In this document: positions 51,294 through 59,294 of the stretch, piece after piece
How the letters are laid out: every line of letters starts with the position of its first letter
Position numbering within the stretch: position 1 is the first letter of the stretch
Assembly (NCBI GenBank): GCA_965250115.1
Contig: CBDFNJ010000001.1
Coordinates: forward strand, 744,001 to 808,000
Source of the DNA: CBDFHB01 sp965250115
Lineage (GTDB): Bacteria > Acidobacteriota > Vicinamibacteria > Marinacidobacterales > SMYC01
DNA: 64,000 nt
Direction: 5' to 3'
Notes under the pieces: generated by a model
Databases searched by the model: none
Told to the model about the DNA's origin: nothing
The model's input: the letters and a program-made list of their open reading frames with translations, nothing else
Translations under genes and position numbers: made by a program

Positions 51294-52259
51294 ATGAGCA
51301 TTTTCAAACGCACTCAGCGGAAGTATGTGAAGAAGGCCTATCGCGTGAGGAATTGGCGTGAATATGAGGCGGGTCTACGCAACCGTGGGAGCCTGACCGT
51401 CTGGATCTCGCTCACCGCCGGCAAGCTTGTGAACTGGGACGCGCCCCGGCCGAGGAGGAGGAAACCGGGCCGTCAACGCAAGTACTCGAACCACGCCATC
51501 GAGACGGCTGTCACCCTGGGCATGGTGTTTCATCTGTCATCTAGGCAGAGCGAGGGATTGCTGCGATCGTTGTTCGCTCTGATGAAGCTAGGCAATGATG
51601 TGCCCGATCACACCACGATTTCGAGGCGCAAGGCGAAGCTGGGTAAGGTCCCCTTCTACCAAGACAAGCAGAAGACGCCGTTGCACATCTTGATCGACAG
51701 CAGCGGTCTCGCTGTCCACGCCGGCCAGCTGCGCAGAGCACCAAAGAGCAGGGACTATCGCAAGCTCCATCTGTGTGTCGACGAGCAGAGTGGCGAAGTC
51801 GTCGCCGGCGAGCTGACGAGCAAAAGAGCCCGCGATTCATCGCGGGTTGCATCGCTTGTCGCACAGATCGACAGTCCCATCTCATCGGCCAGAGCTGACA
51901 CCGCATACGACGCCAGCGGCGTCTATGAGGCGATCGAGAATCACAGCGCTCATCGCTCGCCGAGGGTGCTGATACCGCCGCGCAAGGGCGCCCAGCTCGC
52001 ATCGGGGCCGGCGAGCAGCCGACAGCGCAATCGCAACATTGCAGCACAAGCTCGGCTCGGCAAACGAAAGTGGCACACAGAATCGGGCTACAGCAACCGG
52101 AGCAAAGTCGAGACAACGTTCCATCGCTACAAGGCTATCGTGGGCTCAGCGATGCGAGCGAGAGGGTTGGCGGCACAGAGAGTCGAGGCAAGGATCGGGT
52201 GCAAGATTCTGAACACCATGACGGCGCTCGGGATGCCTGATAGCGAGATGATCGGATGA
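51294..52259 (+). CDS. IS5-family DDE transposase
   Basis: 321 residues from ATG 51294, starting MSIFKRTQRKYVKKAYRVRN. Likely catalytic residues are Asp in HILIDSSGLA, Asp in ARADTAYDASG and Glu in SKVETTFHRYK, in the order and spacing of IS5 enzymes. The length is normal for the IS1031-like branch. It appears intact and could still be active. An upstream in-frame extension lies in host DNA and is not part of it. Confidence 0.88.
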   Translation: MSIFKRTQRKYVKKAYRVRNWREYEAGLRNRGSLTVWISLTAGKLVNWDAPRPRRRKPGRQRKYSNHAIETAVTLGMVFHLSSRQSEGLLRSLFALMKLGNDVPDHTTISRRKAKLGKVPFYQDKQKTPLHILIDSSGLAVHAGQLRRAPKSRDYRKLHLCVDEQSGEVVAGELTSKRARDSSRVASLVAQIDSPISSARADTAYDASGVYEAIENHSAHRSPRVLIPPRKGAQLASGPASSRQRNRNIAAQARLGKRKWHTESGYSNRSKVETTFHRYKAIVGSAMRARGLAAQRVEARIGCKILNTMTALGMPDSEMIG

Positions 52260-52313
52260 TGGGAGTCGGGGCCAAGCGAGCTATCGGCCTCTATCGGAGT
52301 TGTGCACCAAGGC

Positions 52314-52513
52314 AGCTTGCCGGCGGTGAGCGAGATCCAGACGGTCAGGCTCCCACGGTTGCGTAGACCCGCCTCATATTCACGCCAATTCCTCACGCGA
52401 TAGGCCTTCTTCACATACTTCCGCTGAGTGCGTTTGAAAATGCTCATGGGGAACCTCGAATCCGTGAGTACAGGACAATTGTGGACCGAGATCGCGAGTT
52501 GTGCACCAAGGCA
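52314..52513 (-). repeat. Inverted duplicate of the IS5 left 200 bp
   Basis: From 52513 backward the sequence repeats 51228-51427 almost exactly, including the transposase start and its first 44 codons, then stops at GGCAAGCT, where it joins the internal right end. It looks like the footprint of a second insertion with internal deletion, or of an aberrant transposition into its own end. Confidence 0.85.
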
Positions 52514-52522
52514 GGAGCGGGC

Positions 52523-53407
52523 TCAGCCCTCGGCGGGCAGACGAAGACCGAACTCGACCGCGATCTCCCGTAGCTTCGCCTGGATCCGCTGGACGTTGTC
52601 CGGTCCCATGCGAAGAAGCTGTCTCTGAACGGGCGGGAGGTCTTCGATCCACTGCTCGGAGTAAGTGTAGTTGACGCTTACTGTCTCGACGGCCATATCA
52701 CCCCGAACAATGGGTGTTTTCAGAACGACCGCGAAGGCCATGGTCAGAACGTCCTCGAATGGCCGCTCGCCGTAGCCGAGTTCCTGATACGCCTCGTCGA
52801 TCAGGGGTCTCACATTGCGGTACGTTTCGACGAGGCCAGCGGAATCGAGGGAAACGAGGAGGTCGACGTACGTGTTATATCGATGGTAGCTCTCCGCGTC
52901 GATGACGAGTCGGCCCGAGTGGGAGGCGACCTCGAACCGCTCCTCCGGTCGTAGATGCGGGAACAAACGAGCCGGGCTGAGCCCTTCCGCAACGTTGGCC
53001 ACGACGACCACCGCTTTGCGAACGAGCTGCTCGGTCACCACAAACGACGCCAGCACGGGATGTGCGGAGAGCTTCTCGACCATCGCGCGGACGAAGTCAT
53101 CGCTGGTGGACAGCGGTGGCAAAACGATCGGCGCCGCCTCGGGTAGAGCTCCCGTCTCGCCGGACGGTGGCGCAGCCGGCTCTGCCACGGTGCTCGTCGG
53201 CGCCTCGAGTGCGTCGGGAGCCTCGTCGATACCTCCGCCAGTAAGGAGAAAGTACAGGACGATTCCCACGACAAAAGCAATCCCGACGACTCCGGCAGGG
53301 ACGAGGAGCCAATGCCGGAGGGACTCGCCATCGTCCGTCAGGACGGGTTCGGAAACCGCACTTTCTTCCGGCTGCTCGATGTTCCGGTCTTCCGAATCGG
53401 ACGGCAT
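52523..53407 (-). CDS. DUF3014 family membrane-anchored protein
   Basis: 294 residues: an acidic cytoplasmic start (EDRNIEQPEESAVSEP), one membrane helix (HWLLVPAGVVGIAFVVGIVLY), a Pro/Ala-rich linker, and a DUF3014 domain from about residue 100 (LSTSDDFVRAMVEKLSAHPVLASF, SYHRYNTYVDLL, ELGYGERPFEDVL). Function is unknown. It was probably followed directly by the 163-residue unknown and the VTC gene before the IS5 element landed 9 bases after its stop. Confidence 0.8.
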   Translation of the reverse strand: MPSDSEDRNIEQPEESAVSEPVLTDDGESLRHWLLVPAGVVGIAFVVGIVLYFLLTGGGIDEAPDALEAPTSTVAEPAAPPSGETGALPEAAPIVLPPLSTSDDFVRAMVEKLSAHPVLASFVVTEQLVRKAVVVVANVAEGLSPARLFPHLRPEERFEVASHSGRLVIDAESYHRYNTYVDLLVSLDSAGLVETYRNVRPLIDEAYQELGYGERPFEDVLTMAFAVVLKTPIVRGDMAVETVSVNYTYSEQWIEDLPPVQRQLLRMGPDNVQRIQAKLREIAVEFGLRLPAEG

Positions 53408-53666
53408 TTATTAGTTCCTCTCGCGCTTGAGAGCGAACGTGGAGGAGCAGCCCCAGAGGTCTGCTCCCAGACCCGCCGCAGGCTGGCGAGGTCCAAACCG
53501 TCCAGAACGACATTCCTGGCCAACCCCTGTATCCTTCAGCATCACCCGACGTTCGCTCTTTTGCGCCGCAAAGTCCAGTCTAATGGGGTGTCTGGCATCG
53601 GGGGCGTTTTCTTTTGCCCGTCGATACGCGTTCTTCTTTTTTGCGGATCACAATCTTCTCCAACCA
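53408..53666. other. Non-coding stretch upstream of the DUF3014 gene
   Basis: No gene is visible. The right part changes in character: at 53637-53653 it contains the inverse of TTGTGATCCGCAAAAAA, a motif that recurs three more times in the next 5 kb, and it leads into the first copy of the dispersed terminal module at 53667. This marks the left border of the insertion-sequence-rich region. Confidence 0.5.
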
Positions 53667-53696
53667 TTCAAAAGGGCCGAGTTTTGGCACAGGACG
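53667..53696 (+). repeat. Dispersed terminal module, copy A
   Basis: Contains GAGTTTTGGCACAGGACG after TTCAAAAGGGCC, the outer 30 bases of a module found six times in the window. The tip points right, toward the sugar dehydrogenase gene. Confidence 0.8.
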
Positions 53697-53742
53697 GGGT
53701 CGGTCAGCTAGCTTTTCGTCAACTTGACAGCACCCTCGAGAC

Positions 53743-54972
53743 CTACCCGAGGTAGGTAATCCTCCAGATCTTCCCGCCACCGTCGTCGCTCACGAGAAGC
53801 GAACCGTCGGGCAGTTGCAGCAAGCCGACGGGACGGCCCCAAACCTCGCGCTTCGCCGGGTCGAGCATGAAGCCGCTGAGGAAGTCTTCCGGACCCGCGG
53901 TCGGCTCGCCGTCCGCAAAGGGAATAAACGTCACCGAGTAGCCGATGCGCTCCGAGCGATTCCACGAGCCGTGGAAGGCTAGGAACATGCCGTCGCGGTA
54001 CTTCGCTGGAAACTGATCGCCCGTATAGAAGAGGATGTCGAGTACCGCAACGTGGGAGCCGAGCAGCACGTCCGGATAGAGCGTGCTCTCGACCTGCGCC
54101 TGATCGAGGTTCTCGTGTCTCGGCTCGGGGTGAGGTCCGATGTAGGCAATCGGCCAACCGTAGAATCCACCCTCGTGGATTTTCGTCACGTAGTCCGGGA
54201 CGAGGTCGTCGCCGAGCCCGTCTCGCTCCTGAACCGCCACCCATAAGTCTTCGGTCCCCGGATAATAACGGAGCCCGATGGTGTTTCGGAGGCCCGATGC
54301 GACGATCTCGTGGCCGCTGCCGTCGGGATTGTAGCGATGGAGCGCGGCGCGCATCGGATCCTCGCCGAGATCGATGTTCGATCTGGAGCCGACCGTCAGA
54401 TAGAACTTCGACCCATCTCGATTAAATAAGAGACTTCGTGTCCAGTGACCCCGACCGAAGTTCTGAAGGGGGACGATCTCATCCCCCGGCGTCTCCGCAC
54501 GCATCGCGCCCGCATCGTAGCGATAGCGTTTGAGCGACGTGGACTCTCCCACGTACAACCAGCCATCGTTCAGCGCTAGCCCGTAGGGGCGCTCTAGACC
54601 CCCGATCAGCTCGGTCCGCGATCCATCCTTCAGCAGGTAGACGATCCCGGCGGGCGTGTCGCGCGAACCACTGTCCGTGAGCAGGATCTCCTGGCTCGGT
54701 CCGAGCATCATGAAACGGGGCCGGCCGAAGCCGGAGAGGTACTCTTCGACGACGAAGCCGTCTGGGAGCTTGAGTTCCGCATGGTCCGGCCTCGAGATCA
54801 CATCGGGCCAGTTTTGGGCCGACTCGCTGTGAAAGGGCGCTGGCAACTCCTTCCAATTTACGGGGCGCTCGTTCGTCTGCGCCCAGCCGACGCTGCCGAA
54901 CGCCAAGACCACTGTTGCCAACAAAGCCTTCACTTGGATTCCTATGGCGGTATTATGCTTCAAAAGCTCCAT
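53743..54972 (-). CDS. Secreted PQQ-dependent sugar dehydrogenase-like protein
   Basis: About 409 residues from ATG 54972 (MELLKHNTAIGIQVKALL), with a signal peptide ending near VGWAQ. The six-bladed propeller of the GDH/sorbosone dehydrogenase family is shown by ELKLPDGFVVEEYLSGFGRPRFM, GGLERPYGLALNDGWLYVGES, HWTRSLLFNRDGSKFYLTVGS and GGFYGWPIAYIGP. It would oxidise a sugar or polyol in the periplasm using PQQ, or serve as a non-redox propeller. It lies between two outward-facing terminal modules (A and B), so it is host DNA isolated among insertion sequences. No promoter upstream is obvious because the module starts 145 bases before the gene. Confidence 0.82.
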   Translation of the reverse strand: MELLKHNTAIGIQVKALLATVVLAFGSVGWAQTNERPVNWKELPAPFHSESAQNWPDVISRPDHAELKLPDGFVVEEYLSGFGRPRFMMLGPSQEILLTDSGSRDTPAGIVYLLKDGSRTELIGGLERPYGLALNDGWLYVGESTSLKRYRYDAGAMRAETPGDEIVPLQNFGRGHWTRSLLFNRDGSKFYLTVGSRSNIDLGEDPMRAALHRYNPDGSGHEIVASGLRNTIGLRYYPGTEDLWVAVQERDGLGDDLVPDYVTKIHEGGFYGWPIAYIGPHPEPRHENLDQAQVESTLYPDVLLGSHVAVLDILFYTGDQFPAKYRDGMFLAFHGSWNRSERIGYSVTFIPFADGEPTAGPEDFLSGFMLDPAKREVWGRPVGLLQLPDGSLLVSDDGGGKIWRITYLG

Positions 54973-55040
54973 GCGTGTCAGGCTGGCCGGTTGGCTCTTG
55001 GTGTCGAGGGCTGACAATGGAAACGATGTGCTCGGGATGG

Positions 55041-55056
55041 TTGTGCTCCGCAAAAA
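55041..55056. repeat. TTGTGCTCCGCAAAAA repeat
   Basis: One of four copies of TTGTG(A/C)TCCGCAAAAA (others: 53637-53653 inverted, 55458-55474, 58826-58842). Two copies are followed by a similar AGCGTTGAT stretch, so the conserved unit is about 40 bases. Confidence 0.6.
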
Positions 55057-55117
55057 GTAGATTTAGCGTTGATTGCTCGGGTTAGACCTGCCATGATCGG
55101 CTGCCTCGCGCCGATCG

Positions 55118-55179
55118 CGTCCTGTGCCAAAACTCGGCCCTTTTGAAATAGGCCATAAATCAGCAGCTTAGTGTCTGTG
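55118..55179 (-). repeat. Dispersed terminal module, copy B (full)
   Basis: A full-length 62-base copy: CGTCCTGTGCCAAAACTCGG at the tip, a middle reading AAATAGGCCATAAATCAGC, and TTAGTGTCTGTG at the inner end. The tip points left, toward the sugar dehydrogenase gene; it pairs in inverse with copy D. Confidence 0.85.
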
Positions 55180-55582
55180 TTTTCTACTGGACAGTGAGCG
55201 TGTTACTTCGGCCAGCAGCCGGATACGATCCAGCACCGTTTGATCCGGGTCGCCTCGACCGTGTAGACCCAGGCGAGTTCCCGGACTCCGTGGACCGTGG
55301 CGGGCACCAGCACACGGCGGTACAAGCTGGAACCCGTCCTGTGCCAAAACTCGGCTGTGCCTTCTATTTATTCATCCGCTCGCACCGAACTTGATTAGTC
55401 TCCGGTCTGCCGGCACCGTGCCGGCATGATTTCGTCGTTTGTTCGCGCTCTCGTCTCTTGTGATCCGCAAAAAATCGATCCAGCGTTGATAGCGCGAGGG
55501 TTGGCGCCGTGCGCCCATCCCGCGTGAGGTCAAAATACTCATGCGGCTTCCCGATGGTAGAAACGTAGCAACCCGCCAAGCT
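55180..55582. other. Insertion-sequence debris between terminal modules
   Basis: No gene. It holds a short module copy (C, 55335-55355), directly joined at 55356-55379 to a 24-base piece that recurs in inverse at 55994-56017. It also has a CCGCAAAAAA repeat at 55458-55474 and a GC hairpin around 55407-55425 (TGCCGGCACCGTGCCGGCA). It reads as junctions between partial elements. Confidence 0.6.
55335..55355 (-). repeat. Dispersed terminal module, copy C (tip only)
   Basis: Only the outer 21 bases (CGTCCTGTGCC then AAAACTCGGC) are present before the sequence diverges. Confidence 0.75.
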
Positions 55583-56052
55583 GTTCATGGGAGCACACCT
55601 TGCGCTCGGACTGAGGTAACTGGTCTCTGGCTGGGAACAGCAGCAGATTCTCCTTGCCTTGATAATTCCGTACTCGCGATCTCATCAAGGGCTTGCTTAC
55701 CCAGACGCTTTCCGGGCTCGGCCAGAGACCGCCGTTCGCTATCGGTCAGGCGCAAGCAACCCTGGAACTGATTTCGAAGGACTCGATTCTCGGCCACAAG
55801 ATACTCGTTACGCAGGAGCAAGTCCTCATCCACGGACCCTGAGATGTAGCTCAGCATGGTCTTCCAGTCCATCGCGACTCCTTCCGCTGAACTGGAACAC
55901 GTATCCGACCGCGATGGCGGATTCAAGCGGCCTTTGGAAAGGTGCAAACTACTGACCCGCTGGGCGTTCGAGTATTTTGACCAGACGGGGCGCGCGGATG
56001 AATAAATAGAAGGCACAACCTCAGTCCGAGCGCAAGGTGCGCTCCCGTGAAC
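55583..56052. mobile_element. Deleted IS or MITE-like element with 35-bp inverted ends
   Basis: Ends at 55583-55617 and 56018-56052 are inverse over 35 bases with two mismatches (tip GTTCA(T/C)GGGAGC). The 470-bp interior contains a fragment of an rve-type transposase. Too short to be autonomous; it could be moved by a complete relative. Confidence 0.7.
55672..55872 (-). pseudogene. Transposase N-terminal fragment
   Basis: From ATG 55872: MDWKTMLSYISGSVDEDLLL, then NEYLVAENRVLRNQ and RLTDSERRSLAEPGKRLGKQ, the N-terminal coiled-coil and helix-turn-helix start of the same transposase class found complete at 56158. It stops after about 67 codons, where element-end DNA begins. Confidence 0.75.
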
Positions 56053-57402
56053 GCGTCGTGTCCAAAAATACAAACGAACTCAAAACCAGCTCGCCGGGAC
56101 GCTTCGTATTAGAGGCGCCTAGGCTTGGTTAGCCAATGGGAGCTAGAATCCTCGGTCATGAGCACGCCGGTCCAGCCCTTGACCTTGTTAGTCGTCGCCA
56201 TCGCTGGTTGGCTCCAGCGTGACCAACAGGCCGCTATCGTCTACTTGCTCGAGGAGAACAGAGTCCTCAAAGCTCGGCTTTGCGGGAGGAAGCTTCGTCT
56301 CACAGACGACGAGCGACGTCGGCTCGCGGTAAAGGGTAAGGCGCTTGGCCGGAAACTCTTGGCAGAAGTCGCCGGTATCGTCACACCGGAAACCCTGCTG
56401 GCTTGGCACCGAAGGCTGATTGCGCGGAAGTGGGACTACAGCGAGCGGCGGAAACAGCCCGGACGGCCCCGGGTCATGGCCGAGATTAGCAAGCTTGTCG
56501 TAGGGATGGCGAAGTCGAATCCGAGGTGGGGGTATACACGCATTCGCGGCGCCCTCTCGAATCTCGGCCATACGGTAGCCAGGAGCACCATCGCCAATAT
56601 TCTGCGAGAGCATGGCATCGAGCCTGCGCCGGAGCGAAGTGAGCGAACGCCATGGCGCACGTTTCTCGCCGCCCATTGGGAAACCGTTGCTGCGACCGAC
56701 TTCTTCACCGTCGAGGTCGCCACAGTTCGCAGGCTCGTGACCTACTATGTGCTCGTCGTCATCGAGCTGTCTTCGCGAAAAGTGCACATTGCCGGAATCA
56801 CTCCGGGGCCAGATGGCCCGTTCATGATGCAGGTCGGTCGGAATCTCACCGACCCGCTCGACGGCTTTCTGCGCGGCAAGCGATTCCTCATCCTGGACCG
56901 CGACAAGAAGTTCACCACGGAGTTTCGCTATTTGCTTGAGCACGCCGGAACGGACGTCATTCGGCTGCCGCACCGTTCGCCGAATCTGAACGCTTATGTC
57001 GAAAGGTTTGTTTTGTCGATCAAGAGCGAGTGCTTGGAGCGGATGATCTTCTTCAGTGAGCAATCGCTGCGTCGTGCCGTCACTGAGTTCATCCATCATT
57101 ATCACGGAGAGCGCAACCATCAAGGGCTCGGGAACGCGTTGCTCGAAGCGGAAGAATGCGTCGGCAGTCCTCACGGGGAGGTGCGATGTCGTAAGCGATT
57201 GGGCGGTTTGCTCAATTATTACCACCGCGCCGCCGCATAGGAGTTCGGGCGCGCCAGCTGGACGAAACGGATGGTCTGGAGGAGAGGTCTGCTCGGGAGC
57301 GCCTATCGCAGAGCCCGTGTCGCGTCGGCTAGTCTCCGCGAATTTCGAGAACGCCCCCAGGATTCGAGCTTTCGGCTCCGTTCGTATTTTCGGACACGAC
57401 GC
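56053..57402 (+). mobile_element. Complete rve-type insertion sequence
   Basis: Terminal inverted repeats GCGTCGTGTCC(A/G)AAAATAC at 56053-56071 and 57384-57402 bound a 1350-bp element with one intact transposase. A third, solo copy of the left end is at 57499. It is inserted within, or next to, the B-D module pair. Confidence 0.75.
56158..57240 (+). CDS. Integrase-core (rve, DDE) transposase
   Basis: 360 residues from ATG 56158. An N-terminal helix-turn-helix part (LTDDERRRLAVKGKALGRKL, WGYTRIRGALSNLGH) precedes a DDE core: Asp in VAATDFFTVEV, Asp in FLILDRDKKF, Glu in NAYVERFVLS. It is a single-frame enzyme of the IS481/IS3-like rve class and appears complete. A second, broken relative is spread over 61297-63977. 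Confidence 0.85.
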   Translation: MSTPVQPLTLLVVAIAGWLQRDQQAAIVYLLEENRVLKARLCGRKLRLTDDERRRLAVKGKALGRKLLAEVAGIVTPETLLAWHRRLIARKWDYSERRKQPGRPRVMAEISKLVVGMAKSNPRWGYTRIRGALSNLGHTVARSTIANILREHGIEPAPERSERTPWRTFLAAHWETVAATDFFTVEVATVRRLVTYYVLVVIELSSRKVHIAGITPGPDGPFMMQVGRNLTDPLDGFLRGKRFLILDRDKKFTTEFRYLLEHAGTDVIRLPHRSPNLNAYVERFVLSIKSECLERMIFFSEQSLRRAVTEFIHHYHGERNHQGLGNALLEAEECVGSPHGEVRCRKRLGGLLNYYHRAAA

Positions 57403-57759
57403 CACGGCCCTTGGCCCGGTCGCAAACACAGACACTAAGTTGCTGATTTATGGCCTATTTCAAAAGGGCCGAGTTTTGGCACAGGACGGCGTTCAACCGC
57501 GTCGTGTCCAAAAACACAAACGAACTCAAGAAACCGGCGCGTCGGGACGTTTCCCGCCCCCGCCGTCGAGCTTCCGATGAAACCGGACCAGCATCGACAT
57601 CAATTACCCGACCAGCGCGCCGTTGTAACCTGACCCACGGTTAGTACGACGTTGTATCTCAGTCATTCGGTCCTGACAAGGACCGGTTGAAGCCGGCGGT
57701 CGGTAAACCAACGAGCTGTGGGGTCTAAGACGATTGAACTCTTGCGTACTGAAGCGGCA
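57403..57759. other. Element ends and unassigned DNA
   Basis: 57403-57432 is the inverse of a type-2 end (tip TGTCTGTGTTTGCG, also at 61223). 57427-57488 is module copy D. 57499-57548 is a solo copy of the rve-element left end. The rest to 57759 has no gene I can support. Confidence 0.6.
57427..57488 (+). repeat. Dispersed terminal module, copy D (full)
   Basis: Full copy, inverse to B, tip pointing right toward the orphan gene. Confidence 0.85.
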
Positions 57760-58815
57760 TCACAATGTGGCACGCCAGCATCTAATGATGCGCAGAAATT
57801 TCCCTACATTGTAGCCAATATAAACCAGAGTCTCGTGAATGCCTCGTGAATCGTCTTGTCCAACATCCCCGTCACCTCGCAGGTTTCTGTTGGCAATCTC
57901 CAGCATTCGTTTCAACGATTTCCTCTTGGACAAGGAACTATGGCTCACTTCATTATTGCGAAGGACATCCAACAGTGTACCGAGCGTGTAGTCGTCCCCA
58001 TATACTTCAAAGATTTTGAAGTCCAACCAGTCGCCCCTAGCTAGTGAACGGCGACCGTAGTTGAGTGGATTGTAGTCGTCCAAATGATTGTATCCGCCGT
58101 GCCATTTGCCGAGTCGGTATTCGGAGTCCGCTCGCTGAACGGACATGAACATACCTTGCTCGAACGAGTTCAGAACGCGAGCGTTCTGTCCGACATATAG
58201 ATCAAATAGAGAGCAGTTGTTTTCTATAGGCTTCTGGCGAATGATTTGTTTGTGCTGTCGAGTGAGGTGCTCCATCGCAGTTTTCGAGTCGAGCATCATT
58301 TTGTGTAGAATGCTCACGACAGTCTGAAACGTGAAATACGAAGCATTAAAAGAGCGTGCCCTGATTAGGTTTGTCTCAAAGCCCTTCACTAGTTCGCACA
58401 CGGCGCCAACGCTCCTTGATGCGGCCTTGAGAAAAGCATCTTGTGTCTCGCTCAAAATAAAGGCTAGCTGAGGAGGAGGCCACTTCAGGGCTTCCTGAAG
58501 CCCGGTCTCAGTAAAATCAACATATGCTCCATGATCGCCCTTGGGACAGATCTCCAGCAAGCCATCAGATACAGCTATAAGAAGAATGTTCTCATCCTCT
58601 TTTGACAAGATGTAATAGCGCCCCGTGAATCCTTTGGCAGAGTTGCTATAAAGAGTGAGATCCTTCTTGCATATGGGGCCGTAGTTACCTTCAAGAGATA
58701 GATCCATTAAGATAAGACAAAGACCTTTTGTTGTTAGGACACCGTTAGGTGATAGGGCGTCCTTTGGTGAACGATCTGTGAAGTACAGTTTCGTCCAGCC
58801 GGAATGTGGTTTCAT
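57760..58815 (-). CDS. Orphan hypothetical protein in the insertion-sequence region
   Basis: 351 residues from ATG 58815 (MKPHSGWTKLYFTDRSPKD). No family is recognised. It is soluble-looking, mixed alpha/beta at the start (GRYYILSKEDENILLIAVSDGLLEI), and has a long helical middle (LDSKTAMEHLTRQHKQII) and a basic end. Base composition is visibly more AT-rich than in the rest of the window and codon choice is different (many AAA, AAT, ATT), which indicates recent transfer. It stands alone between module copies D and E with a perfect hairpin upstream. Passenger, defence or toxin roles are possible; none is shown by the sequence. Confidence 0.65.
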   Translation of the reverse strand: MKPHSGWTKLYFTDRSPKDALSPNGVLTTKGLCLILMDLSLEGNYGPICKKDLTLYSNSAKGFTGRYYILSKEDENILLIAVSDGLLEICPKGDHGAYVDFTETGLQEALKWPPPQLAFILSETQDAFLKAASRSVGAVCELVKGFETNLIRARSFNASYFTFQTVVSILHKMMLDSKTAMEHLTRQHKQIIRQKPIENNCSLFDLYVGQNARVLNSFEQGMFMSVQRADSEYRLGKWHGGYNHLDDYNPLNYGRRSLARGDWLDFKIFEVYGDDYTLGTLLDVLRNNEVSHSSLSKRKSLKRMLEIANRNLRGDGDVGQDDSRGIHETLVYIGYNVGKFLRIIRCWRATL

Positions 58816-58867
58816 TGGTAACTGCCTGTGCTCCGCAAAAAAGAAGGTCGAACAGAAGCAGCCTACC

Positions 58868-58894
58868 ATAGCAGGTCGGTATTAGACCTGCTAT
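58868..58894. promoter_or_regulatory. Perfect 10-bp inverted repeat upstream of the orphan gene
   Basis: ATAGCAGGTC and GACCTGCTAT, separated by 7 bases, lie 53 bases before the orphan ATG and touch a TTGTGCTCCGCAAAAA-type repeat (58826-58842). It could be an operator, an element end or an attachment-like site. On the minus strand no T-run follows, so it is not an intrinsic terminator for that strand. Confidence 0.5.
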
Positions 58895-58998
58895 GCGGGG
58901 GGAAACTCACGTTCTGCCTGTCGCACCCACTTGTGCACCGTCTCGGATGTACAGCCAACCTTCTGCGTAGTCGATGAGAGCGGGTGCTTGCGATGTAT
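58894..58998 (-). pseudogene. IS3 OrfA fragment
   Basis: In frame: HPLSSTTQKVGCTSETVHKW, then VRQAERE, the helix-turn-helix of IS3-family OrfA proteins. Truncated on both sides; fused in frame to a nitroreductase remnant. Confidence 0.65.
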
Positions 58999-59133
58999 CA
59001 GGACCGGTGCGGTCTCGGCCCACTTCTGGTTGCCGGGAGCGAGACACCGGAGAAGCTTCTCATGTTCTGCGGGATCGTCTTTGGTCGCGACGATGAAGCG
59101 CCACGGCTGCTCGTTGAACGACGAAGGCGCCCG
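58999..59133 (-). pseudogene. Nitroreductase fragment
   Basis: About 45 codons of a nitroreductase-family FMN protein: APSSFNEQPWRFIVATKDDP and GNQKWAETAPVL. The upstream part is replaced at 59138 by an insertion-sequence end and the downstream part by the OrfA fragment. Confidence 0.7.
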
Positions 59134-59137
59134 GAAT

Positions 59138-59180
59138 GTGTCAATGATTTTGAGACACAAAGTCTCTGCATTTAGTGAGC
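59138..59180 (-). repeat. Insertion-sequence end shared with 62287-62331
   Basis: The inverse strand reads GCTCACTAAATGCAG then GTGTCTCAAAATCATTGACAC, which also ends the deleted element at 61774-62331 with a few changes. It is a solo end here, abutting the nitroreductase remnant. Confidence 0.65.
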
Positions 59181-59241
59181 TCCCGCTCGTGTTTCGGGGC
59201 GCATGAGGGCGCCATCCGAATCGAGCGCCGGATCAGGCTCC

Positions 59242-59294
59242 CGTCCTGTACCAAAACTCGGCCCTTTTGAAATAGGCCATAAATCAGCAGCTTA
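59242..59294 (-). repeat. Dispersed terminal module, copy E (split by ISAzo13-like element)
   Basis: Reads CGTCCTGTACC, AAAACTCGGC and on to CAGCTTA at 59294. The rest of the module, TTAGTGTCTGTG, resumes at 61219 on the far side of the inserted element. The tip points left, toward the orphan gene. Confidence 0.85.

Larger units (their letters stand above)
51227..52514 (+). mobile_element. IS5-family insertion with three copies of its terminal repeat
   Basis: The 19-bp end CTGCCTTGGTGCACAACTC is at 51227-51245, and its exact inverse is present twice on the right: 52297-52315 and 52496-52514. A 3-bp flank GAG is found on both outer sides (51224-51226 and 52515-52517), a plausible target duplication. 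The element has one transposase gene. It sits between the DUF3014 gene and its downstream partner and separates an operon. The right 200 bp are an inverted copy of the left end (see next entries). Confidence 0.85.

Noticed and set aside
52127..52447. Second transposase gene on the minus strand
   Set aside because: It is the first 44 codons copied in the inverted duplicate followed by read-through into the element end; no catalytic residues.
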